A DNA stretch of 33,213 bases from CAYOEZ01 sp964402955 (GCA_964402955.1 CAYOEZ010000021.1:1-33213), one strand, 5' to 3'. Counted from the first letter of the stretch, positions 7,882 through 16,711 are shown. Translations and numbers: made by a program. The notes: a model not told the origin generated them from the sequence alone.

Positions 7882-8901
7882 CTACGCCATGATGGCGACC
7901 TGCTCGCGCCGCAGCGCATACCTGAGCGGCTGACCGTGGACGTAGCGCTCCACCTCAGCGACGGCAAATTGGCCCATACGCAGCGACTCCGTGCCCAGCG
8001 CGCCGGCGATGTGCGGCGTGAGCACGACATTGGGCAACGTAAAGAGTGGCGAGTCCGGCGGCGGCGGTTCAGGGTGGGTGACGTCCAGGACTGCAACCAG
8101 GTCGGGCCGCAGTTGCAGCAGCGCAATCATCTCCGGCTCGCGCACCACCGCACCACGTGACGTGTTGATGAACGTGCAGTATGGCTTCATGCTCGCTATA
8201 TGCGCGCCGCTGATCATCCCCTCTGTGTGCGGCAGCCAGGGCGTATGCAGCGAGACGACATCGGAGCGCCGGAACAACTCGTCCAGCCCCACTACGTCCA
8301 CGCCCAGCTCCGCAGCCTGCGCAGGCGTGACATAGGGGTCGAAGGCGATGATACGCACGGCGGTCTGCTTCAGCAAGGAAACGAGCGTCTGGCCGATGAT
8401 GCCCAGCGAGATGATTCCCACCGTGGCGCCGAAGGCGCCGGCGCGGGGCAGGCGGTCATAGGCGTGCTTCTGGCGCGCAGCAGCCACGTGCTGCCAACCG
8501 GACTTCAGCCCGAAGAGGACGTGGGCCAAGGCAAACTCGGCCACCGGCACGGCGTTGGCAGCGTAGGTGCTGCTGACCTGAATGCCCCGCTCCCAAACCT
8601 GCGGCGTGGCCAGATGCTTCGACGATCCGCCGGCATGGAAGATAACCTTGAGTAGGGGCGCGGCGGCCAGCATGTCTGGCGTCAGGGCCGGGCAGCCCCA
8701 CGTGGCAATGATCACCTCTGCCTGCGCCCACAGTTCACTTTGTGCGCCAAACGTCTGCGCCGTTTGCGGCGGCGCGTAGAGGTCAACAAGCTGCTCAAGC
8801 CGCGCCAGGTCCTGCGCTGTGAAGATATCGGTAATCGGCCCATAGTTGCCCAGGAAGAAGAAGCCCTTTGGACGAGCCGGAGTAGTGGTGCTCGATGCCA
8901 T
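7882..8901 (-). CDS. D-2-hydroxyacid dehydrogenase, copy 2 (intact)
   Basis: A 339-residue cytoplasmic NAD-dependent D-2-hydroxyacid dehydrogenase of normal length. The ATG at 8901 follows GGAGA with good spacing. The lid-half motifs come first, then the nucleotide fold with VGIISLGIIG (161-170), then an acidic residue after strand two (AFDPY). The catalytic triad is Arg249 in INTSRGA, Glu278 in VTHPEP and His297 in TPHIAG. It probably interconverts a keto acid and a hydroxy acid derived from sugar catabolism. Its 3' two thirds appear identical at DNA level to copy 1 at 4828-5597, while the N-terminus is distinct. It sits directly after the large glycosidase gene with an 80-bp gap and is probably co-transcribed with it. 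Confidence 0.9.
   Translation of the reverse strand: MASSTTTPARPKGFFFLGNYGPITDIFTAQDLARLEQLVDLYAPPQTAQTFGAQSELWAQAEVIIATWGCPALTPDMLAAAPLLKVIFHAGGSSKHLATPQVWERGIQVSSTYAANAVPVAEFALAHVLFGLKSGWQHVAAARQKHAYDRLPRAGAFGATVGIISLGIIGQTLVSLLKQTAVRIIAFDPYVTPAQAAELGVDVVGLDELFRRSDVVSLHTPWLPHTEGMISGAHIASMKPYCTFINTSRGAVVREPEMIALLQLRPDLVAVLDVTHPEPPPPDSPLFTLPNVVLTPHIAGALGTESLRMGQFAVAEVERYVHGQPLRYALRREQVAIMA
7961..8730 (-). repeat. Long direct repeat, copy 2 (within hydroxyacid dehydrogenase 2)
   Basis: Partner of the block at 4828-5597, same orientation, offset 3133 bp. The two direct repeats flank the glycosidase-like gene and both decayed genes, so homologous recombination between them would delete about 3.1 kb. 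Confidence 0.85.
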
Positions 8902-8981
8902 TGAACGCGTCTCCTTGGTGTTGAAGCCATCGCGTGCACACCCTCAGGGTCTCTGAGACCCTTAGGGTGTTACCATATTGT

Positions 8982-11318
8982 TCAAGCTTTGATCAGCCAG
9001 ATTTCGGACAGTTCACAGCCGACACCGGAATGGCCCCGACCAGGCTCGCGATACCACGTCAGGGTCAATTCGCCAGCCTGTGTCGCCTCTACGGGAATGT
9101 CGAACCCGATCGGCTGGCGCGGGCTGGGCTTGAGTATCCAGGGGTGTACCTCGTGACCGTTGGCCTCGAGGCGCACCTTGATGCGCATGTCGAGGTCTGA
9201 GTAGACCATGAGCACCCGGTAGCGAGCGTTGGGATCGAGATCAGCATAGCGCATCTGGAACGGGGTGTCGTTGATCGCGCCCGTAAAGCCGCGCCACGAC
9301 AGGCGAATGGGCCGTGGGTCCTTGCGATAGGGGAAGCGATGCTGCGGCGATTTCAGGAAGGACGGATCTTCTGCGTAGCCTGGCCCCTTGACCACGTGCG
9401 GCTGTGCGACAGCGCTGCCCAGGTCATCGTAGAACCCGCCCGGCCCAGGGTTGGTCCATTCGACGATTTGCCGAATCGCTTCCAGCCGTTTCTCCTTGTT
9501 GTCGAGCTGGCGGATCTCGGCAAAGCGCTCTTTCAGCCAGGGACGGTTGTTGAGCGGGAAATCGATGCCGTCAAGATTCGCTCCTCGCACTTCCTCCTGC
9601 CCCTGGTACAAATGCACGCTCAATTGCATATGAGCGACGCTCTGGAAGAGCGCCTCAGCCAACTGGAAGGCACGGGTGCGCCAGCCAACCGACACGCGCC
9701 GGTTGACCGCCTGGTCGAGAATCGTCTCGGCTTCTGCCATCGCCAGCAGAGCGCCCTTGACCGGCGCCTCGCGCAACTGCTCCATGGCCTGGTCTTCGAG
9801 GCTGCTTTCGTAGAGCAGCCGGCTGCGCACGTAGGCATCGTAGTAGGCACGATAGAGCCCCTGCAGGAAACGCCAGTTCTTGAGCAACCAGGGCTTCGCC
9901 GCCGCCTCCATAGTCTGGAATTGTTGCAGCGTGGTGTAGATGCCTGCGTTGGCGGCTACCGAACCCCGCCAGTTGCGCTCCAGCGCCAGCAGTCCCTGGG
10001 CGAAGTCGTCTGTGTAACGCTCACCGATGAAATAGCGACTGTACTCGCGCAGAATGTCGACGGTCGGCTGTTCGGGATTCCAGCCCAGGCCGCTCCAGAC
10101 CGTCTTGTTGACGTCATCGTGGCAGCCTTCGCAGTAGGTCAGGAAGCCGATCGTTCCGGGTTGGGCGGCGTGGAAGATGGCTGCCTCATCGAGCGGACGC
10201 GGGTTGACCGGCTCGCGCCCGATGGTCAGCGCACAGGCGATGTCCCAATCGGGCACGGGGTTCTGGCAGTTCAGGGTATGCGTAATATCAGGGTAGTTCC
10301 TGATCGGGAATCTGACGGGAATCATGGCGCGGAACTCGGCCATAGGGATGTGCACCCAGGGGCCATGCACGACGCCGGTCAGCCAGGGCAGCGGCTCACT
10401 GCTCAGAATGCTGACAAAGTCGTCCATTCCTTCCTTGCTGAAGCCCTGCGGGGCGACCCACCAGCGGGCGTTGGGGTGGATGCCCTGCAATTGCGCCGCC
10501 TGGCGGGCGAGCATGGGCAGCAGGAGCCGCGGCGGCGTCCCGCCCGGGTCGCCTCCCGGCACCAGGATGTGATCGAGGCGCGGCAGAGCACGCAAGACCT
10601 CGCCCCATTCCTTGAGCGCAAACTCAACCGTTTCCGGGTCAGAGTAGTCGTCGTCGAGGGCCGGATACCATAGCCAGTAGTCTATGCCATAGTCATCACA
10701 GATCTGCGAAACGCCTGACATCATCTCCATCGGTGGACGCGGAAAGTGGACGCTCGTGTCCTTGTCGTCGGAGCGCGGCGGGATCATCTCCACCGAGTTG
10801 GCGCCGAAGATAGCCAGATCGCGGATGTACTGCTCCCACTGCGGCAGGTCCCATCCGTCATAGGAGTTGACCTTGTCGCGGTAGCCGATCTGGTGGCCAC
10901 GCAGGCGGTAGGCCGGCGCGGTGGAGATGCTGAGATCGGCGGCAATGGTCACCTTGCCCTTCTCCATGTGCAGGTTGCGTAGCAGGTAGCCGACACCGAA
11001 GAGGACGCCGCGCTCATCGTTGCCGATGACGTAAACCGCCGGCTGGTTGCTGTCGCTGCGGATATGAAAGCCCTCGGCACTTCCAGCCCCATCGCTGATC
11101 AGCACACGCCCGGCGAAGGCCGGCAGCAAGCGGTATGGAGCGACGGCAAGCACAGGAATGCCTGCGCTTGGCCAGGTGGTGGCGCAAGGCCAGTGCACGC
11201 TCGTCCGCTTCTCCACCTCGTCGAGCAGCATGGTGACGGCTTTTCTCTCGCGCGCCGAGAGGTCGGGCGGGCAAACAACATGAGCATGTGTCAGGTCGGT
11301 CAGTGCTTCACCATTCAT
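8982..11318 (-). CDS. Large putative glycoside hydrolase with GH20b/GH67N-type N-terminal domain
   Basis: A 778-residue protein. The ATG at 11318 was preferred over an upstream in-frame start because GAGGAG precedes it at proper spacing. No signal peptide is evident. Residues 1 to about 130 resemble the small alpha/beta domain that precedes the barrel in GH20, GH67 and related enzymes, with the signature IGNDERGVLFGVGYLLRNL at about 99-117. A TIM-barrel-like region follows: YRLRGHQIGYRDK, FGANSVEMIPPRSDD, YGIDYWLWYPALDDDY, ILVPGGDPGG and VHGPWVH. Then comes a helical section and a beta-rich C-terminus ending in a GRGHSGVGCELSEIWLI strand. Acidic residues in WYPALDDDY and PGGDPGG are catalytic candidates. 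Uronic-acid or hexosamine glycosidase activity is plausible by analogy, but the family is not assignable here. The gene lies inside the minus-strand glycan array. Confidence 0.75.
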   Translation of the reverse strand: MNGEALTDLTHAHVVCPPDLSARERKAVTMLLDEVEKRTSVHWPCATTWPSAGIPVLAVAPYRLLPAFAGRVLISDGAGSAEGFHIRSDSNQPAVYVIGNDERGVLFGVGYLLRNLHMEKGKVTIAADLSISTAPAYRLRGHQIGYRDKVNSYDGWDLPQWEQYIRDLAIFGANSVEMIPPRSDDKDTSVHFPRPPMEMMSGVSQICDDYGIDYWLWYPALDDDYSDPETVEFALKEWGEVLRALPRLDHILVPGGDPGGTPPRLLLPMLARQAAQLQGIHPNARWWVAPQGFSKEGMDDFVSILSSEPLPWLTGVVHGPWVHIPMAEFRAMIPVRFPIRNYPDITHTLNCQNPVPDWDIACALTIGREPVNPRPLDEAAIFHAAQPGTIGFLTYCEGCHDDVNKTVWSGLGWNPEQPTVDILREYSRYFIGERYTDDFAQGLLALERNWRGSVAANAGIYTTLQQFQTMEAAAKPWLLKNWRFLQGLYRAYYDAYVRSRLLYESSLEDQAMEQLREAPVKGALLAMAEAETILDQAVNRRVSVGWRTRAFQLAEALFQSVAHMQLSVHLYQGQEEVRGANLDGIDFPLNNRPWLKERFAEIRQLDNKEKRLEAIRQIVEWTNPGPGGFYDDLGSAVAQPHVVKGPGYAEDPSFLKSPQHRFPYRKDPRPIRLSWRGFTGAINDTPFQMRYADLDPNARYRVLMVYSDLDMRIKVRLEANGHEVHPWILKPSPRQPIGFDIPVEATQAGELTLTWYREPGRGHSGVGCELSEIWLIKA

Positions 11319-11349
11319 CTTGCTATCTCCTCGCGTGATCGATACGTGG

Positions 11350-12285
11350 TCATGACACGCTTTCCATGTGGCTGGTCCAATCACCCCAGGGCCGGCGGCG
11401 TAGTTCCTCGAATGTGCCTGCCATTGCCTCCAGATTCGCCGGTGGCGTGTAGCCGTGATTCCAGGTGCAGTCGGCGTTGGCGATCATACCGCCGGCGTCC
11501 GTCGTCAGAGCGCGCACGAGCTCGACCGTCTCGGCGGCGACGGCGCTGGCGGAGGCGACTGGAAGCGTCGTTTGCGAGTCAGGATTGGTGAGGAAGCAGA
11601 CCTTGCCGGCGTATGCCTGGCCGAGACGTTGCAGTCCAAAGACGCGCGGCTGCTCCAGGTTAAGCACGTCGAAGCCACACTCGATCAGATCAGGAATGAC
11701 ATCCCACACATTGCCACAGCTATGCAGCTCGGTGTGCATCCCCAGCTCGTGGGCGTGCGCACAGAAGGCAGCGTAGCGCGGCTTGAAGAACGAGCGGAAA
11801 AGCGCCGGGCTGATCATCGTTCCCTGCTCAGGGCCCAAGTCGTCGCCGAAGCCAACCGCCTGAACTCCCAGCTTTGCGAAGCCACTGGCGATGCCCGACA
11901 TGTAGGCAAAGACACGGTCGGCGAGCGCTCCTATCTTCTCCGGCTCGGCCAGGAGGTCCATCATCATATTCTCGAAGCCGCGCAGGAAGAAGAGGCGATT
12001 GAGCCCCATGATGCCAATCGAGCCGACGAGGAAGCGGTCCGGGTAGCGGGCAGCCAGCGCCTGCGCTCGATCGAAGCGGCCGGGCGCTCCAGGGTCAGGG
12101 AATGGATAGGAGGCCAGCGCAGACCAGTCCTGCAAGGGCGAATCCTTGACCTGGCCCAGACCGGTGATCTCGTGGTCTTGCCAGTAGCATCCCCATTCGT
12201 CGACGCCCCAGCCGAATGGCTCCGCCTCGGACTTGCGCCGGTGACCGTCGCTAGGCCTGAGTATTCTGCCATCGCTCGTCGTCGC
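11350..12285 (-). pseudogene. 5'-truncated UroD-superfamily gene, paralogue 3
   Basis: The open frame runs from just after a TAG at 12288-12286 and lacks any ATG or GTG before the conserved region; the first possible start is TTG at 12135. Residues before that TTG are clearly family sequence (EPFGWGVDEWGCYWQDHE, then GQVKDSPLQDW), so the coding capacity begins upstream of any usable start. About 50-80 N-terminal residues expected for the family are missing. The rest is well kept: GFGDDLGPEQGTMISP, then the HxC zinc motif in TELHSCGNVWDVI, then GGMIANADCTWNH. A 5' deletion is the simplest reading; a translated fragment from TTG 12135 (261 residues) is possible. The gap 12289-12355 holds a hairpin GGAGTG-GTCG-CACTCC at 12309-12324. 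Confidence 0.7.
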
Positions 12286-12355
12286 CTACTCTAACGTCCG
12301 CGACGGCAGGAGTGGTCGCACTCCACATGTTAGTCTTACCACATCTCGGCATGTC

Positions 12356-13147
12356 TTACCACAATGTCCAGCCGCCGTCTACCATCACATTCTGGCCGAG
12401 GACGTGCGCCGAGGCGTCGGACGCCAGGAAGACAACTGCGCCCTTCAGATCAGTATCGTTGCCGCTGCGCTTGTCGGGTACCATGGCGCAGTACTTGCCC
12501 TCGAAGGTGCGATCCATCTTGCCCGGCTTCCAGAAACCGCCCGGGCTGATGCAGTTGACGCGCACGCCGCGCCCGCCCCAGCTCGTAGCCAGGTACTTGC
12601 TCATGTGGATAATGCCAGCTTTGGCCGTGCTGTAGGCGATAGAGTTGCGCGCCCGGCCCGTGCCCTCGTAGATGTGCGTATAGGGCACGACAACGCCGGT
12701 GGTGGAGCTAATGTTGATGATGCTGCCCTTGCCCTGTTTGAGCATCTGCCGCCCGGCGGCCTGGCACATGTAGAAGAAGGCATCGAGGTTGCTGTGAATG
12801 CTCTTGTTCCACTCGTCCGGGGGGAAATCTTCTGGCGGAAAGTTAGCGCCCCCGGCGAATGAGTTGACCAGGACATCCAGGCGGCCAAACTTGGCTACCA
12901 CTGCAGCGGCCATGGCCGCGACCGACTGGTGGTCGGTTGTGTCCACCTGCACAGCCAGTGCTTCGTGGAACGTCTTGCTGAGCAGCGCGGCCTGCTCTTC
13001 ACAGTGCTCCAGCTTGCGTGAGGCGATGACGACGTTGGCTCCAACCTCGGCCAGGGCGGTCGCCATCTGCGATCCCAAGAGGCCCGCGCCGCCAGCAACG
13101 ACAGCGACGCGGCCCTCGAGGGAGAAGAGGGCGTCAACGGTAGGCAT
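12356..13147 (-). CDS. SDR-family dehydrogenase (sugar or sugar-acid oxidoreductase)
   Basis: Classical short-chain dehydrogenase of 263 residues. The ATG at 13147 is taken because GGAGG lies eight bases upstream; the longer GTG start overlaps that ribosome site. The cofactor motif is AGGAGLLGS (18-26), the NNAG-equivalent is NSFAGG (95-100), the catalytic serine is in INISSTTG (147/148), and the active pair is Tyr172 and Lys176 in YSTAK. The C-terminus ends with VMVDGGWTLW, typical of the family. In this neighbourhood it probably oxidises or reduces a sugar acid (gluconate 5-dehydrogenase or KduD-like role), but the substrate is not determined by these motifs. It lies between a gene remnant and the truncated UroD in the minus-strand array. 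Confidence 0.9.
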   Translation of the reverse strand: MPTVDALFSLEGRVAVVAGGAGLLGSQMATALAEVGANVVIASRKLEHCEEQAALLSKTFHEALAVQVDTTDHQSVAAMAAAVVAKFGRLDVLVNSFAGGANFPPEDFPPDEWNKSIHSNLDAFFYMCQAAGRQMLKQGKGSIINISSTTGVVVPYTHIYEGTGRARNSIAYSTAKAGIIHMSKYLATSWGGRGVRVNCISPGGFWKPGKMDRTFEGKYCAMVPDKRSGNDTDLKGAVVFLASDASAHVLGQNVMVDGGWTLW

Positions 13148-13296
13148 GAGTGTATCCTCCACAGGTGTGAAAGTGCCAATGTGTCACAGAGGCAAGGATG
13201 CCACAGGGATGTTGACGGCCGCAACACGCCCACCCCCAATTTCGGGCGCGAGCAAGCGAGTTATGCTGCGACCGCCGCAATCCCTGTGGCTGCCCG

Positions 13297-13446
13297 TTAG
13301 CTCAGGGCGTTGTTGATTGCCGCGAAGAGCTCGTCCTCACGCCAGACGACAGCAACATGGTTGCGATTGGTGTAAGCGGACTCGTTGCGGCGCAGACCGT
13401 CCGACGTCAGCCCAATGAATGGGTTGTGGTAGTTAGGCTTTGCGTT
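13297..13446 (-). pseudogene. C-terminal remnant of an unidentified gene
   Basis: Between the FAD oxidoreductase and the SDR gene, a minus-strand frame of 49 codons, bounded upstream by a TAG and ending in TAA at 13299-13297, reads like a real protein tail: NYHNPFIGLTSDGLRRNE, then YTNRNHVAVVWREDELF, then AAINNALS. It has no start codon. I do not recognise the family. The spacing to the SDR gene (150 bp) and the same strand suggest a former member of the operon. The remaining bases of the gap 13163-13489 hold nothing I can name. Confidence 0.45.
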
Positions 13447-13489
13447 CTACGCCACACGTATACCATATCCATCAACGGGCATAGTAACT

Positions 13490-14794
13490 CTAGAGTTTGG
13501 CCTGCCGCGCTATCAATTCGCTGCGCAGGAGCTGAACATCGAGCCGCGCCGTATCGTGTTGATGATCGGCGCATATGGCGGCGGCTATCCCCGCTGCTTG
13601 CCCCATCATACTTGCTGTCGTCATCACGCGTGCTGATGACAGCGCCATCTGATCTGCCGATAGACAGCGTCCAGCAACAAGCAAATTCCTGGCCCCTTGG
13701 GGTCGCAACGAGCGGAACGGAATGTGATATGGCGGGGGCTGGAACAGCACCATTCCCTGTGCATCCGACTCATAGACTCTCTTGTCTGTGTCAGGACTCG
13801 CGGCGTCCAGGTAGAAGGTGCCCAGGGCGATGCCATCCTCGAACGTCCGCCCCGCTTTCACATCTTTCTCGCTAAGAACGTATTCGCCGACGGCGCGGCA
13901 TCCCTCTCGGATGCCGATCTGCGTGGAGACGTGATCCAGCTTGTACGTGGGGTAGCGTGTACGTTGCCAGTAGTGCACCACAGAGTACATGCGCTTACGC
14001 GCGAACAACTCAGCGCCGCTGAGCTGCCTGGTGCTTGTCGCGTCAAAGCCGATGACTTTCATCTTGATCCCAACTTTGGCGAAAGGTGAGTCATCGCGGT
14101 GCCCCTTCGCCAACCGCCAGTCCACCGGTTCTACCCAAGGGGTTGTCATCGGTACATTGTCCTCGTTCAGTTCCTCACAGCCCTTTGGCAGAATCGGTGT
14201 CACATTCGTGCCCGTGTCACGCATGAAGAACATGAGCGACATGGCTATCTGCGCATGATCGCTCTCGCGACCCTTGGCAGTTGGGAGACCAGCCGCGCGC
14301 ACGACATCTGCTTCTCCTGTGCAGTCAATAACAAACTTCGGTCGGATGACCTCGAGGCCAGACTTGCCCAGGATGACAACATGCTTCACCGCGCCATCTT
14401 GATAGTCAACATCCGCGAACCACGTGCTAACCAGAAGCTCCACACCAGCGTTCTGCGCCAGTTCCTGCAGGACAAAGGGCAGCACCTGGTGATCGAACTG
14501 CCGGGCCTCACGCTCCTCATAGCGTACGTAGGGGGCGATGGCGTTGAGGTCCGACAAGCCGCGTATGATGTCGTCGAAGACTTCGCCCTGTCCTGTCGTT
14601 TCACCGCAAAAAGCGCCAACACCACCGGCGCTGCCAATTCCCCCCAGGATGGCATGTCGTTCCATCAGCATGGTCTTGGCGCCCTGCCTGGCTGCGGCCA
14701 CGGCGGCAGAGATACCAGCCATCCCCCCACCCACAACCAGCACGTCCACTTCTTCGGTCACAGGTATTTCGCGCAGAAAGCGATATGTGCTCAC
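13490..14794 (-). CDS. FAD-dependent oxidoreductase (FAD_oxidored family), paralogue 1
   Basis: A 434-residue flavoprotein starting at GTG 14794, six bases after GGAGG. The N-terminus carries the FAD-binding VVGGGMAGISAA (20-31), with Glu45 in MERHAILGG to bind the ribose and a second flavin motif in RNLLVAGRCLSADQMA near the C-terminus. FVIDCTGEADV is the conserved strand typical of this Pfam family (PF12831), which is common in polysaccharide loci but largely uncharacterised. It follows the two permease genes with a 13-bp gap, so it is surely in the same transcript, and it probably oxidises a sugar or sugar-acid intermediate after uptake. A second, longer member of the family is encoded at 21203-22771. 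Confidence 0.88.
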   Translation of the reverse strand: MSTYRFLREIPVTEEVDVLVVGGGMAGISAAVAAARQGAKTMLMERHAILGGIGSAGGVGAFCGETTGQGEVFDDIIRGLSDLNAIAPYVRYEEREARQFDHQVLPFVLQELAQNAGVELLVSTWFADVDYQDGAVKHVVILGKSGLEVIRPKFVIDCTGEADVVRAAGLPTAKGRESDHAQIAMSLMFFMRDTGTNVTPILPKGCEELNEDNVPMTTPWVEPVDWRLAKGHRDDSPFAKVGIKMKVIGFDATSTRQLSGAELFARKRMYSVVHYWQRTRYPTYKLDHVSTQIGIREGCRAVGEYVLSEKDVKAGRTFEDGIALGTFYLDAASPDTDKRVYESDAQGMVLFQPPPYHIPFRSLRPQGARNLLVAGRCLSADQMALSSARVMTTASMMGQAAGIAAAICADHQHDTARLDVQLLRSELIARQAKL

Positions 14795-14807
14795 GTGTAT
14801 CCTCCGT

Positions 14808-15671
14808 TTAGCCCTTCAGTCCTGTGAAGGTCATGCCCTGGATCATCTGGCGCTGAACGATCAGGAAGAATACGATCGCGGGGATAATGGCAATTGTATT
14901 GCCAGCCATCAGCCACGTGACCTCGGAACCGCCAGTTCTCCCACCGTATTGGTTCTGGAAAAATGCCAGGCCTACCTCGATGGTGCGCATGAGGGGCTTG
15001 TCCGTCATGATCAGCGGCCACAAGAACATGTTCCAGGCTTCGTTGAAGGAGAACAGGCACATCACCGCCAGGGCGGGGACTGACAGGGGCAGGACAATGC
15101 GGAAAAGTATGCCCAGGCGGCTACTACCGTCAATGCGCGCGGCGTCTTCCAGATCGACCGGAATGCCCTTGAAGAACTGGCGCAGCCAGAAGATGGTAAA
15201 GGCATTGGCCAGGCTCGGCAAGATCATCCCCTGATAGGTGTTCAGCCAATCTAGCTTCCTCACGATGAGATAAAGGGGGATCAGGTTCACCTGTTCTGGG
15301 ATCATCACGGTTGCCAAGAACAACATAAAGATCAGATCGCGCCCGGGGAATTCGAGGCGGGCGAAGGCATAGGCAGCCAGTGTAGAGAACAGAAGCCGCT
15401 CAACGATCACGCCAATAGCGACAATGGTGGTGTTGATAAAATACTGGCCCATGGGGACTGCGTTCCATGCAGCAGCGAAGTTGGTGAACACCCACGGATT
15501 GGGTATCCACTTGGGCGGATACACCCAGACCTGTGGGGGATCCATGAAAGTGACTCCCAGCATCCAGAGAAACGGAATAGTGACGATCAGCCCCGCCGCG
15601 GCCAGCAGAACGTACAGCACAACTGACCTGGTGACGCGCGTTGGCGATGTCCAGCGAACGGAAAGGTTCAT
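14808..15671 (-). CDS. CUT1 sugar ABC transporter permease (MalG type)
   Basis: Inner-membrane permease of 287 residues. The ATG at 15671 follows GGAG; a GTG two codons upstream is an alternative. Six membrane helices are expected, the first at about 17-40. The cytoplasmic EAA loop that docks the ATPase reads EDAARIDGSSRLGILFRIVL at about 176-195. The family-typical C-terminus is MTFTGLKG. It works with the second permease 24 bp upstream and the binding protein before it to import an oligosaccharide or sugar. No ATPase gene is in the window; such systems often share an MsiK-like ATPase encoded elsewhere. Compare the broken paralogue at 7174-7781. Confidence 0.94.
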   Translation of the reverse strand: MNLSVRWTSPTRVTRSVVLYVLLAAAGLIVTIPFLWMLGVTFMDPPQVWVYPPKWIPNPWVFTNFAAAWNAVPMGQYFINTTIVAIGVIVERLLFSTLAAYAFARLEFPGRDLIFMLFLATVMIPEQVNLIPLYLIVRKLDWLNTYQGMILPSLANAFTIFWLRQFFKGIPVDLEDAARIDGSSRLGILFRIVLPLSVPALAVMCLFSFNEAWNMFLWPLIMTDKPLMRTIEVGLAFFQNQYGGRTGGSEVTWLMAGNTIAIIPAIVFFLIVQRQMIQGMTFTGLKG

Positions 15672-15695
15672 CGTCACAACTCCTTGACTATCTTA

Positions 15696-16613
15696 CTATC
15701 CCATGTAGTGCACGCGCCTGCCAGCAAAGCGGAACTGGACGAAGGTCAGCAGGAGCACAATGGCGAAGAGGACATAGCTCATAGCCGATGCATAGCCCAT
15801 GCGGAAGAACTGGAAAGCGTGTTGGTAAATCAGGTAGACGAGAACCGTCGTTGAGCCGGCGGGGCCGCCCTGGGTCATGACGTAGACAGAAGTGAAAACC
15901 TTGAAGGAGCTGATGATAGACATGATGAGCAAGAAGAACGTGGTTGGCGTGAGCAAAGGCCAGGTGATGTGCCTGAAGAGGTTCCAACGACCGGCGCCGT
16001 CTATCTTGGCCGCCTCGTACAACTCGGCGGGAATAGATTGGAGACCGGCCAGGAAGATCATCATATGGTAGCCGAAGCCCTTCCATACGGTGAAGATAAT
16101 CACGCCGAGCATTGCCCATCGGGGGCTACCAAGCCAGTCGGGGGAGGGCAAGTGGAACAGGTGCAGGAACCAGTTCAGTATCCCCCAGTCGGTGTTGAGG
16201 ACGTAGATCCAGACAATTGAAGCAGCGACGTATGGAGTTATGGACGGTGTATAGAATAGCGTGCGCAGAATAGCGCGTCCGCGCAGTTTCTGATTGACAA
16301 CCAGAGCGGCGAGGAGACCTGCTGCTATTGTCAGAGGAACATGGCCGAGCGCGTAGTAGATAGTATTGATCAGCGCCTCGCGGGCCTCACGGTCCCCCAG
16401 GAGCTTGGCATAGTTCGACAGACCAACGGAGGTGCGCGGACCAAAGCCGCTCCATTCAGCAAGGCTCAATTGAAATGAGTAAAGCACGGGGTAGAACGTG
16501 AAGGCGATGAAGGCGATTGTCATGGGCAACAGGAACAGATACCCTATGATGGTTTGCTCATTGAGCAGTTTTTTGCGTATCGCCAGCCTTGTTCTAAGCT
16601 GCGCAATCGACAT
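15696..16613 (-). CDS. CUT1 sugar ABC transporter permease (MalF type)
   Basis: A 305-residue inner-membrane permease. The ATG at 16613 lies seven bases after GGAGG; the longer in-frame start at 16652 is less likely. The N-terminal helix is IIGYLFLLPMTIAFIAFTF (22-40). The EAA loop is YEAAKIDGAGRWNLFRHITW at about 199-218, with further helices after it. It forms the heterodimeric channel with the MalG-type partner immediately downstream. The gap to the binding-protein gene upstream is 130 bp and holds a long inverted repeat, which may set different expression levels for the binding protein and the permeases. Confidence 0.94.
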   Translation of the reverse strand: MSIAQLRTRLAIRKKLLNEQTIIGYLFLLPMTIAFIAFTFYPVLYSFQLSLAEWSGFGPRTSVGLSNYAKLLGDREAREALINTIYYALGHVPLTIAAGLLAALVVNQKLRGRAILRTLFYTPSITPYVAASIVWIYVLNTDWGILNWFLHLFHLPSPDWLGSPRWAMLGVIIFTVWKGFGYHMMIFLAGLQSIPAELYEAAKIDGAGRWNLFRHITWPLLTPTTFFLLIMSIISSFKVFTSVYVMTQGGPAGSTTVLVYLIYQHAFQFFRMGYASAMSYVLFAIVLLLTFVQFRFAGRRVHYMG

Positions 16614-16670
16614 AAGCACACCTCCAGCCAAGCCGATATGGGTGATGGGCACGCCAGCCTCTGAGCAGCC

Positions 16671-16711
16671 CGTAGGTCACGCATCCATCAGACAAGGATG
16701 CGTGACCTACG
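16671..16711. repeat. Perfect inverted repeat, dispersed palindrome copy B
   Basis: Arms of 16 bp, CGTAGGTCACGCATCC at 16671-16686 and its exact complement at 16696-16711, enclose a 9-nt loop ATCAGACAA. The right half matches the palindrome at 1168-1190. It lies between the binding-protein and permease genes, where a stable hairpin could protect the upstream mRNA or cause partial termination, a usual way to make more binding protein than permease. No T-run follows on either strand. Confidence 0.8.

Noticed and set aside
9339..10673. Open frame of 444 codons on the + strand
   Set aside because: It lies wholly antisense to the large glycosidase-like gene, has no protein-family features, and arises from the codon bias of GC-rich DNA.
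11455..12294. Open frame of 279 codons on the + strand
   Set aside because: Antisense to the truncated UroD gene; no recognisable features.
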